A DNA stretch of 64,000 nucleotides from MGIIb-P sp963934015 (GTDB taxonomy: Archaea > Thermoplasmatota > Poseidoniia > Poseidoniales > Thalassarchaeaceae), in contig CAWVWT010000002.1 of the NCBI GenBank assembly GCA_963934015.1, positions 1 to 64,000 on the forward strand. Direction: 5' to 3'. The notes beneath the pieces were generated by a model, which was not told the DNA's origin, ran no database searches, and worked only from the letters and a program-made list of their open reading frames with translations. Shown piece after piece: positions 27,488-34,976 of the stretch. Each line of letters opens with the position of its first letter. Position 1 is the stretch's first letter. The position numbers were made by a program, and so were the translations under genes.

Positions 27488-28411
27488 TCATTGGACTGTG
27501 ACTCGGCGCGTGACAATACTCGAACCCACAAGCGCCCCTACAAGTAATAATAGCGCGAAACCACCTCTATTTTCCGCTTTTCGGAGTAATTCCTCGTTTG
27601 AGATTCCAATTACCCCCCGAACCTCCTTATTTACTTCGATAACCGTCACAAAACCATCTATGTCCCCCCATGTTTCCAAAATGAACACTGGTATACCCTC
27701 TTCACTGTACAGATTGCCATTGGAAATTACCCAACCCGATTCACCTTCAAACGAATCCAAGACCGTTCCATTTGGAGTGAATGTAATCATCTGTGTGGCA
27801 ACATCGTGGTGGATGTTGATTCCGTTATTGGCGATTTCATTGGTCATTTCAAGTGTCTCTAATCGGAATACGGTTATCTTCGCATTTTCTGGTAATTCTT
27901 CATCGAAGTGCAAGTAGAGTTTCTGTATATCATCGTGGGGCTGATTATGCCAGGTATCCCACCATGCTTGCATTCCAATCCAATGCGCCCGATTTCCTTC
28001 GGCAGAGCGCAACTCATTTTCAAGAAGTGATTGACTGACTGAACCTTCCAGTGTGCCTTGTCCATCGAACCAGAATGTTGGCAAAGACAGAGAGTGGTCA
28101 GCCTGTTTGAGTGCCACTCGTTTGGTGGTAAGTGCACTACCGAATGGGTCATGATCATCGGGGTGCAAGGCAACACGAACAACTCGACTTGAGTGGTCAG
28201 CGACAAATTCAGAAATCCAAGGGTCTACAGTTGCACATGTGTCACACCAAGTTGCTGTGTATTGTTCCAGCAGTATTGCGTGCCCCCCATTTGCCTCTCG
28301 CGATTCATCTGGGGCACGCATATCTGCACTTACAAAAGGTAGCAGAATGAGTATGATGAGGGCCGTCGCCATCCCCTTCTGCATATCCCAAGCGTCTGAG
28401 TCGGGTCTCAT
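27488..28411 (-). CDS. Exported thioredoxin-fold protein (WCDTC) with C-terminal anchor
   Basis: It carries a signal peptide (about residues 10-30), a thioredoxin-like domain with the redox motif Cys56-Asp-Thr-Cys59 in TATWCDTCATVDPW, a beta-rich second half, and a C-terminal helix (FALLLLVGALVGSSIV) ending in Arg residues. A cis-Pro is seen in SLPTFWF. It resembles thiol-disulfide proteins with an Omp28-like layout. It lies close to the VKOR/CPHC pair but on the other strand, so it may be a second partner or a surface redox protein. Confidence 0.8.
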   Translation of the reverse strand: MRPDSDAWDMQKGMATALIILILLPFVSADMRAPDESREANGGHAILLEQYTATWCDTCATVDPWISEFVADHSSRVVRVALHPDDHDPFGSALTTKRVALKQADHSLSLPTFWFDGQGTLEGSVSQSLLENELRSAEGNRAHWIGMQAWWDTWHNQPHDDIQKLYLHFDEELPENAKITVFRLETLEMTNEIANNGINIHHDVATQMITFTPNGTVLDSFEGESGWVISNGNLYSEEGIPVFILETWGDIDGFVTVIEVNKEVRGVIGISNEELLRKAENRGGFALLLLVGALVGSSIVTRRVTVQ

Positions 28412-28451
28412 TTACATATCCCGGGCTCAGCCCCGGCAGTGAGGGTGTGCA

Positions 28452-29249
28452 ATGAGCAAGCGTTGGTTTCAAGCGCATCAGCGCGATACATGGCGTCGTC
28501 AAGCCAGATCAAAGGGCTACCGAACCCGTTCAGCTTTCAAACTGAAACAGATTCAAGAAAAATTCCTGTTGATACGTGAAGGTGATTTGATTCTCGATGT
28601 CGGCTCCCATCCAGGTGGCTGGACACAAGTTGCAGTCGAAGAAACAGGTCCGAATGGACTTGTAATCGGCATTGACCTACTGGCCAGCGCCCCCGTCGAA
28701 GGTGCTCAAATGGTGCTGGGAGATGTGACTGATCCAAACTGTCAGGAAAGTATTCTTGATTTGTTACATGAGGGGTTGAAAGTCGATGGGACGAACCTGC
28801 ACCCTGTAGCCGATGATGAAACACGCATGTTCAACACCATCGTGTCTGATATTTCGCCACGTTTGACTGGACAATACGATCGAGACCAAGCCATTTCCCT
28901 CGAATTGGTCGCGATGGTGTTTGATTTCACATTGCCATTACTCGCCCCAGGTGGTGCCTTTGTCACGAAAATTTTCCAAGGTACGGGAATCGAAGGGATT
29001 GTCAATGCTGCCAAGCAGCGATTTTCCAGAGTCCAGAGATTCTCGCCTGAGGCATCCCGAAGCTCCTCATCGGAAGTATTCCTTGTGTGTAGGAACAAAC
29101 TTCCTCACCCCAAAAAAGGTTCCCGTGGAACATCAATCACACAGGAATTAGATATTCACCTTGAATCAGAAGGCATCATTCAGCAGAAAGATTCGGGGCC
29201 AAGGGATAGCGTGAAGAGTGGTTTCCGGCGTATTCCCAAGAAAGAGTGA
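28452..29249 (+). CDS. rlmE: 23S rRNA 2'-O-methyltransferase RlmE (FtsJ/RrmJ family)
   Basis: The enzyme methylates the 2'-OH of a conserved uridine in the A-loop of the large subunit rRNA. SAM motif I is DVGSHPGGW (residues 49-57). The catalytic K-D-K-E set is visible as Lys30 (SAFKL), Asp133 (VSDISPRLTG), Lys173 (TKIFQG) and Glu208 (SSSSEVFLVC). The first 220 residues cover the whole enzyme; a charged tail to 265 is extra. It starts at the first ATG after the divergent thioredoxin gene. Confidence 0.93.
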   Translation: MSKRWFQAHQRDTWRRQARSKGYRTRSAFKLKQIQEKFLLIREGDLILDVGSHPGGWTQVAVEETGPNGLVIGIDLLASAPVEGAQMVLGDVTDPNCQESILDLLHEGLKVDGTNLHPVADDETRMFNTIVSDISPRLTGQYDRDQAISLELVAMVFDFTLPLLAPGGAFVTKIFQGTGIEGIVNAAKQRFSRVQRFSPEASRSSSSEVFLVCRNKLPHPKKGSRGTSITQELDIHLESEGIIQQKDSGPRDSVKSGFRRIPKKE

Positions 29250-29316
29250 AACATTGCCTTCCAACGACCGGATTGAGACCGGGTATGGAAGGCATCAAAT
29301 CCAAACCCCTCCTCGC

Positions 29317-32100
29317 ATGGTCATGACTAACAAATTGGCGAGCGTTCTTCTGCTGACCATTCTGTTGTTCTGTTTATTGCCCCCCGTCGAAGCATCGGAA
29401 GAAACGGCAGCAGTCCCTCAGTTTGGGATTGGTTTCGATGAAGTAGTGATTGCAGACTCGTCCGACGCGCTTTCCGACCCCCGGGACCTTGAGTTCCACC
29501 CTGGTCGAGCGAACGAACTTTGGATTGCAAATCGGGCCACTGATAGCATTACCATTGTACAAAATACTGGGCTCGAATCCCAAACATCACAAAACCGGCA
29601 AGATTCTAATAAAAACCACTTCCTTGAAGAAGTAAGTGCGATTGCATTTGGGTCATATCATTCAGAGTTTGATTGGCAATGGGGGTCCGCTCAAGAAACG
29701 CGGAACACATTCTGTGGCCAAGGTGCTCCGAACAATTTCATGGGGCCTACACTCTGGCCATCTTCTTTGAGCCATTTTGCAATGGAAAATCAGAACAACG
29801 GAAACGGTCTTCTCGGTAGCCACATCGATATGAACCATGAATCTCCTGATGGAATGGGCATTGCTCATGATTCGGGTAATGCATATTGGTACAATGACGG
29901 CTACTATGGTGAACTGGTCTACTACGACTTCCAAATTGACCATGACACTGGCGAGGATGACCACTCAGATGGTATTGTTCGCCGCTACACGGACATCCAG
30001 CTCACCCGGGCTATCGGAATCCCCGGCCACATGGTTCTCGACAAGGACTCCGGGATTCTCTACATCGCAGACGCAGGAGCGAACCGAGTATTGTGGGTCA
30101 ATACCGACGATACAACCTACAACACTCAGAATATCATGGGTGATTCATCTAGGATGGAGCCCTTGGCCGAGTACTCCAGCATCACGGGGGTCGAGTGGGG
30201 TGTTCTCTCCTCTGGGTTGAGCCGACCTTCTGGAATCGCAATTGATGGTGACCGACTATTTGTCTCCCTTAACGGCAATGATCGTATCGTGGCGTATGAT
30301 TTGTCGACAGATGGTAAAAGTGCGACAGAGGCAGCCAGCGTTCAGACTTCAGCCGTATCCATCATGGGTCTTGAGATTGGACCTGATGGGCACCTATACT
30401 ACGTGGACAATGGCCGAGATCAAGTTATCCGAATGGATCCATACAACGACGGAGACGGTGATGGGGTGAAGGATGAGGATGACAACTGTCCTTCGATACC
30501 GAACTATGATCAGGCGAATCACGATGGTGACAACGTGGGTGATGTTTGTGATGAAGATGATGACGATGATGGTATTCTCGACTTGTTTGACGACTGTGCA
30601 TTTGGCGATATTGCCTGGATTTCGTCTCTAGCAACGGATCACGATACGGACGGTTGTGCTGACGTTTCCGAGGATTCCGATGATGATAATGATGGTGTGT
30701 CTGATATCGATGACCGCTGCGCTAAGGGCGACCTTACTTGGATATCAACATCGCTCACCGACTACGATTTTGATGGATGCAGGGACGCGGGCGAGGATTT
30801 CGATGATGACAATGACCTCATCTGCGATGCCGATGGCTGGGATGGGGTTTGCACTCCATCATCAGCTGGAATCGATCTATGCCCGACAAGTCCCCACTCC
30901 TTCTTCTCTATCCCATCCAACGATGCAGATCGAGATGGTTGCGAGGACGCTGGTGAAGACAGTGACGACGATAACGACGGTTTTGCAGATTCTACCGACG
31001 ATTGCCCAACGATTTCCGGAACAAGTAATTCGGGCACTCTAATCGGTTGCACGGATTGGGATGGGGATGGTTATGCTGACACAGTCGATGTATTCCCGGT
31101 GGAACCAACCCAGTGGTCTGATACGGATGGGGATGGCTTTGGTGATGAGGACGAGGGCCATCTAGGTGACCATTGTTCAGATGTCGGCGGCACTTCCACC
31201 GAAGACCGTCGCGGCTGCCCGGATTCTGATGGCGACGGGTGGTCCGACCCGAGCATCCCATTCTGGACGACTTCGTCTGGCGCGGACGCCCTCCCGACGG
31301 ATCATACCCAGCACCTCGATCGCGACGAGGACGGCTACGGTGATGCTGAGACGGGGTACCAACCCGATGCCTGCCCTGATGTTGCAGGCACCTCGACTGC
31401 GGATGTGTTCGGCTGTTTGGACTCCGATGGTGATGGATGGTCCGATGTAGGCGATGCACTCCCTGATAATCCGACCCAGCATGTTGACAACGACATGGAC
31501 GGATACGGGGAATCTCCCACTGGTGATTTCCCAGATGGCTGCCCTGGACTTTTCGGCCTCTCAACCGAGCAACGCCTCGGTTGCCCTGACGCAGATGGCG
31601 ATGGCTGGGACGACGGCCTCGATGCCTTCGCATTTGACTCACGCTTTTGGTCAGATAGTGATGGCGATGGGCACCCCGATCAACTCGGCACAAATATGTC
31701 GGACGATTGTCTTGAAGAAGCTGGCGAGTCCTTCGAAGATCGTATTGGTTGCCCGGATTCGGACAAGGACGGTTGGTCTGATGACGCTGATGCCTTCCCC
31801 ATGGATGCTTCGCGTCATCTTGTCGTAACTGGGCCTTCATTACTACTGATATTGGGTACCGTCGGTGTGATTCTCGTTGGTTCGATCCTCGGCATGCTAG
31901 TCGTAATTATCCGCCGGCGAAATTCGAATCCAACGACCACTTTACTCAATCCCGTGACACCGGCGGCTATCGCCCCCCCTGTGCTGGCTGTATCCCCCGT
32001 TGCCCCGACAGCACTCCCTCTGCCGCCAGAGGGTTTACCACCTGGTTGGACAATGGATCAGTGGGCATGGTATGGAGAGGATTACCTCAGAAATCGCTAA
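29317..32100 (+). CDS. Surface beta-propeller protein with TSP3 repeats and GWT-type tail
   Basis: About 927 residues from the ATG at 29317. The frame opens at a GTG inside rlmE, but the signal peptide (LASVLLLTILLFCLLPPVEA) begins here. Four or more NHL-like blades follow, such as GHMVLDKDSGILYIADAGAN and SRPSGIAIDGDRLFVSLNGN. A long array of Asp-rich thrombospondin type 3 repeats (DGDGDGVKDEDDNCP type) fills about residues 380-850 and probably binds calcium. One membrane helix (LLLILGTVGVILVGSILGML) precedes an RRR stop-transfer and a tail ending GLPPGWTMDQWAWYGEDYL-RNR. Role is likely adhesion or structure at the surface. Confidence 0.88.
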   Translation: MVMTNKLASVLLLTILLFCLLPPVEASEETAAVPQFGIGFDEVVIADSSDALSDPRDLEFHPGRANELWIANRATDSITIVQNTGLESQTSQNRQDSNKNHFLEEVSAIAFGSYHSEFDWQWGSAQETRNTFCGQGAPNNFMGPTLWPSSLSHFAMENQNNGNGLLGSHIDMNHESPDGMGIAHDSGNAYWYNDGYYGELVYYDFQIDHDTGEDDHSDGIVRRYTDIQLTRAIGIPGHMVLDKDSGILYIADAGANRVLWVNTDDTTYNTQNIMGDSSRMEPLAEYSSITGVEWGVLSSGLSRPSGIAIDGDRLFVSLNGNDRIVAYDLSTDGKSATEAASVQTSAVSIMGLEIGPDGHLYYVDNGRDQVIRMDPYNDGDGDGVKDEDDNCPSIPNYDQANHDGDNVGDVCDEDDDDDGILDLFDDCAFGDIAWISSLATDHDTDGCADVSEDSDDDNDGVSDIDDRCAKGDLTWISTSLTDYDFDGCRDAGEDFDDDNDLICDADGWDGVCTPSSAGIDLCPTSPHSFFSIPSNDADRDGCEDAGEDSDDDNDGFADSTDDCPTISGTSNSGTLIGCTDWDGDGYADTVDVFPVEPTQWSDTDGDGFGDEDEGHLGDHCSDVGGTSTEDRRGCPDSDGDGWSDPSIPFWTTSSGADALPTDHTQHLDRDEDGYGDAETGYQPDACPDVAGTSTADVFGCLDSDGDGWSDVGDALPDNPTQHVDNDMDGYGESPTGDFPDGCPGLFGLSTEQRLGCPDADGDGWDDGLDAFAFDSRFWSDSDGDGHPDQLGTNMSDDCLEEAGESFEDRIGCPDSDKDGWSDDADAFPMDASRHLVVTGPSLLLILGTVGVILVGSILGMLVVIIRRRNSNPTTTLLNPVTPAAIAPPVLAVSPVAPTALPLPPEGLPPGWTMDQWAWYGEDYLRNR
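30445..31800 (+). repeat. Thrombospondin type 3-like calcium-repeat array
   Basis: Within the propeller protein, about fourteen degenerate units of Asp-rich consensus (DxDxDGxxDxxDxCP and DSDGDGWSD) follow one another. The DNA shows matching repeated GATGGNGATGG runs. The unit varies in length, so the array is old rather than recently expanded. Boundaries are approximate. Confidence 0.75.
32032..32088 (+). other. GWTM[ED]QW cytoplasmic tail motif, copy 2
   Basis: This encodes GLPPGWTMDQWAWYGEDYL at the extreme C-terminus of the propeller/TSP3 protein, after the transmembrane helix and a Pro/Ala-rich linker. It matches the motif in the esterase at 17784-17840. Confidence 0.8.
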
Positions 32101-32160
32101 TGCAGTCGTCATAGATTCCTAAAATGGATACACATTCACTTTCAGTTACCCCCCTGCGCA

Positions 32161-32628
32161 ATGATAGTGGACCCGGCGCGTCCATCTAGGTTGTCGGAAA
32201 GAGTTGAAACAATGTCTGTCAGTATGATTGAAAACCAAAGTACGCCAATAATTCGAAACCCCCACAGTCCCCGCGAAAGCATCCAGCGCCAAGTCGGGAT
32301 GCAACAGGTCCTGAATCGGCCTAAGATAACCCCGAGTACACGCGTAGAAGATCTGATTCCCAATCGTCCTATTGGACGGATTGAATTACTCGTATTGCGC
32401 CGGTACCCGCGAAGAACTGTGATGTCTAAGAGGTGGACCGGTTCGATGGCCGTTGCTTGTGGCCGAGATGAAACTGGATTGGTAGGCCTAGTATTGTGGG
32501 GTGATCAAGTCGGTCGAGTTCGGGCTGGTAACATCATCACAATTCAAGGTGGCTGGTGCCGATATAGTCAAGGACAGAAAATCATATCTACGGGCCGTAA
32601 GGGAAGATTAACCATCTTAGAAGCCTGA
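32161..32628 (+). CDS. OB-fold nucleic-acid-binding protein (RPA/SSB-like)
   Basis: The C-terminal 100 residues look like a single OB fold of archaeal RPA type: VEDLIPNRPIGRIELLVLRR, then ACGRDETGLVGLVLWGD, then VRAGNIITIQGGW and STGRKGRLTILE. The order (entry strand, DxTG turn, W-G-D, gamma-turn glycines) is that of replication protein A domains. The first 45-55 residues are variable and Met18 or Met22 (around 32212) may be the true start. It probably binds single-stranded DNA or RNA. It precedes the zinc-ribbon and aEF1B genes on the same strand. Confidence 0.72.
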   Translation: MIVDPARPSRLSERVETMSVSMIENQSTPIIRNPHSPRESIQRQVGMQQVLNRPKITPSTRVEDLIPNRPIGRIELLVLRRYPRRTVMSKRWTGSMAVACGRDETGLVGLVLWGDQVGRVRAGNIITIQGGWCRYSQGQKIISTGRKGRLTILEA

Positions 32629-32698
32629 TACTCCTCCCGGTGTACTTCGGTCAACCATATTAAGGAGAAGTCAGTGGCCGGCTCGCTGAGGGACTCTA

Positions 32699-32866
32699 AT
32701 GCAGAAGCGCGCAACTACATGCTCCGCCTCTGGCGTACCGTTGACGGACGCCAAGAGCACCTCATTCCCTTGCCCAACTTGCGGCGAACCAATTGGTCGT
32801 TCCGAGCGATGTAGAAATCAGGCAGTGACCTATATCTGCCCTGGTTGTGGTTTTCAAGGGCCTTGA
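32699..32866 (+). CDS. 55-residue double zinc-ribbon protein
   Basis: An ATG at 32699 opens a 55-residue frame with four Cys-containing knuckles: TTCSASGVP, CPTCGEPIG, ERCRNQ and YICPGCGFQGP. It resembles the small archaeal zinc-finger proteins typified by HVO_2753 of Haloferax, predicted to bind RNA. As in haloarchaea, it sits directly upstream of aEF1B: its TGA is followed 15 bases later by that gene's start. The pairing suggests a job in translation. Confidence 0.85.
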   Translation: MQKRATTCSASGVPLTDAKSTSFPCPTCGEPIGRSERCRNQAVTYICPGCGFQGP

Positions 32867-32881
32867 ATGGAGGATTTTCTT

Positions 32882-33154
32882 ATGGGTGAAGTTGCAGTCA
32901 AATACAAGGTCATGTGCGACCCGAATGTCGACAATGCAAATGCAGATGAAATTGCAGCTGCTATGAGTTCCATGCACAGTGAAGTTGGTGTTGTCCAAAT
33001 GGTCGAAACTAAACCTCTCGCTTTTGGTCTAAAATTCGTCGAAGCCCACTGTGTAATTCAGGAAGGCGATGGCACTGTCGATACCTTTGAAAACGCCATT
33101 CGAGGAATTGTCGGTGTTGGCGAAGTCGAAGTTCTAGAAATCGGTCGGCTCTGA
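32882..33154 (+). CDS. ef1b: Translation elongation factor 1-beta (aEF1B)
   Basis: aEF1B is the nucleotide exchange factor that recharges EF1A with GTP. From the ATG at 32882 it is 90 residues, the family's normal length, with MGEVAVKYKVMCD, TKPLAFGLKFVEAHCVI and the C-terminal VGEVEVLEIGRL. An ATG at 32867 would add five residues, but a GGAGG lies within that extension 8 nt before the chosen start, which supports 32882. It is co-transcribed with the zinc-ribbon gene and convergent to truD, 6 bases away. Confidence 0.95.
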   Translation: MGEVAVKYKVMCDPNVDNANADEIAAAMSSMHSEVGVVQMVETKPLAFGLKFVEAHCVIQEGDGTVDTFENAIRGIVGVGEVEVLEIGRL

Positions 33155-33160
33155 ATTGCC

Positions 33161-34558
33161 TCAATACTGAGTCAATGGAGCCCGCATAAATTCACGCATC
33201 AGAATTGTTGCGTATGTTCCACTGGGTAAAGAGAAACGCAAACGTAAACTGCACCCCTCTGGATGCCAAACTTCCCCTTCCCGTGGGCCTTCTGCGAAGC
33301 GGTTCCCCAAGCCCTCTAATTCAACATCGCCTGCTTCCTCAACGCTAAACTCACTGAATGAAATTGTCAATGCGCGTCTGCTTCCCTTTGATGTTAACCT
33401 TGGAATGCCTGAAACCTGCCAATCCTCATTGGTGAGATTCATTTCCGCAAGTACCTGTTTCTCGATTTCTCCCGGCTGTGAATTTGAGTATTCACTTTCT
33501 CCACCGGGTAGTGCTGCTGTTACTGCCAAACGGCCTTGTTTGCAATTTCGTGTAATTCGTGGTAAAATTTCTGAATCGACTTCAACTAACTTTGCCATAT
33601 CTATTTTTCCATTGTCTTTGATCAATCCTACAACATCCCCCTCAATGGGCTCTGATAGTGTCAATCCTGCTTGTAATCTTGCAGCGATAATTCGATTGAA
33701 TGCTTCTGATTGAAGACTATGCACCATCATCAATTGCAAATTGTTAGGGAGTTTACGAAATGCTCCAACCCAATCCTCAGGTTTTCTGGACAAATGTCGT
33801 AAAATATCACGTTCGAATCCAAGATGCTTTGGGATTACTTCTAGGCACTTCTCCACATCAGAAGTATCCCTCCACATTTTTCGAAACGTGTCCACTTCTG
33901 ATTGCTGATATATCCCCGCCATCCCTAGATATGCATCAACTGCACCCTTCCAATCATCGGTGATAACTGCGCGACCAACCACTGGTGTCACTGGACGCGT
34001 AGCACCAAACCGCTGTGGTCCAATCCAATTCGGGAATTTCCCACAACCCAACCTCGATTCCATATTTTCGAAAATGGAATTGACTCTGGCAATCGCATCT
34101 TTAGCCTCCAGTGGGGTCCCATCAGAATTTGCACATCCTCGGACTGTAATTGTGAACCGATTGGCACTGTGATCACCAAATCCAAGTTTCTGGTGACTCC
34201 GGCCCAATATTTCTATGTCAACATCAGGCATATCGATTGCGGCGACTTTGTTTTGTGGGGCATCGATGACCAGTAGTTGTGTCGTAATCGCACGCTTATC
34301 CTTCGTTCCACTAAACCAAATTCTATTCTTTGACATACCTAAATTCCTAGCTAATTTACCGACAAATCGATTTGTTTCCCAATTGGTCAAAGTTACCCTG
34401 ACAACCGTAAATCGACCCTTTCCCTCAAGAGCGGGAGTTCGCCCTACTTCCTCTACTCGAAAATCTTCAAATCTGGACTTGAGCAACCCCCCAATCCCAT
34501 CGCCACTACAGGAATAACCAGTCAACCCACAGGCTGCCGCGATGCTCGCGGGTGTCAT
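33161..34558 (-). CDS. truD: tRNA pseudouridine synthase D (TruD/Pus7)
   Basis: TruD converts a uridine in tRNA (position 13 in bacteria and archaea, others in Pus7) to pseudouridine. The 465-residue protein has the N-terminal FEDFRVEEVG motif, the catalytic Asp87 in FSGTKDKRAITTQ, HSANRFTITVRG, and NWIGPQRFGATRPVTPVVGR. The TRUD insertion domain follows, as expected for the archaeal form. It is transcribed after rpoL with a 10-base gap, so RNA polymerase and tRNA-modification genes share an operon. Confidence 0.95.
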   Translation of the reverse strand: MTPASIAAACGLTGYSCSGDGIGGLLKSRFEDFRVEEVGRTPALEGKGRFTVVRVTLTNWETNRFVGKLARNLGMSKNRIWFSGTKDKRAITTQLLVIDAPQNKVAAIDMPDVDIEILGRSHQKLGFGDHSANRFTITVRGCANSDGTPLEAKDAIARVNSIFENMESRLGCGKFPNWIGPQRFGATRPVTPVVGRAVITDDWKGAVDAYLGMAGIYQQSEVDTFRKMWRDTSDVEKCLEVIPKHLGFERDILRHLSRKPEDWVGAFRKLPNNLQLMMVHSLQSEAFNRIIAARLQAGLTLSEPIEGDVVGLIKDNGKIDMAKLVEVDSEILPRITRNCKQGRLAVTAALPGGESEYSNSQPGEIEKQVLAEMNLTNEDWQVSGIPRLTSKGSRRALTISFSEFSVEEAGDVELEGLGNRFAEGPREGEVWHPEGCSLRLRFSLPSGTYATILMREFMRAPLTQY

Positions 34559-34568
34559 TCAAATCCCT

Positions 34569-34829
34569 TCAGGGTAGTGTTAAGCCATCGAATTCCTTTG
34601 CGATGTCCTTGCAAAGTCCTTTCAAAACTTTCGCAGGCTTCTTACCTTTTTTACACCTGAGATAAAACTCAGGTTCATCCAATTCGGGATGCCCTACGAA
34701 ATAGTTTGCATACTCTACATCGTTGCTATCATTCAGTCGTGATCGGAATAACTGCAGAGCGGTATGACTCTCTTCTGTGATACGGATGCGCAGTTCGCTC
34801 CCCTCATTCAATAGTACCTTAATCGCCAT
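34569..34829 (-). CDS. rpoL: DNA-directed RNA polymerase subunit L (Rpb11/Rpo11)
   Basis: RpoL pairs with RpoD to form the assembly platform of archaeal RNA polymerase. From the ATG at 34829 it is 86 residues, with SELRIRITEESHTALQLFRS, then GHPELDEPEFYLRCKKGKKP and a C-terminal helix (LKGLCKDIAKEFD). This is the usual Rpb11 pattern. The GTG nine codons upstream is not needed. It heads the rpoL-truD pair. Confidence 0.93.
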   Translation of the reverse strand: MAIKVLLNEGSELRIRITEESHTALQLFRSRLNDSNDVEYANYFVGHPELDEPEFYLRCKKGKKPAKVLKGLCKDIAKEFDGLTLP

Positions 34830-34976
34830 GTTGACCAGCCCGCCGACCCAGCCCACCCTTTTGAGCCTTGTTTAAGCAACCACCCACTGTGTGGGCGTGA
34901 ATATGAGCGAGTGAATATCATTCCAGTGAGCATTTGCCGCCTTCTTGCTTATCAATTGAATTATGCTCGCCACCCC

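Noticed and set aside
30992..31840. 282-residue reverse-strand frame rich in His, Arg and Pro
   Set aside because: Shadow of the TSP3 repeat array, whose biased codons keep the opposite frame open.
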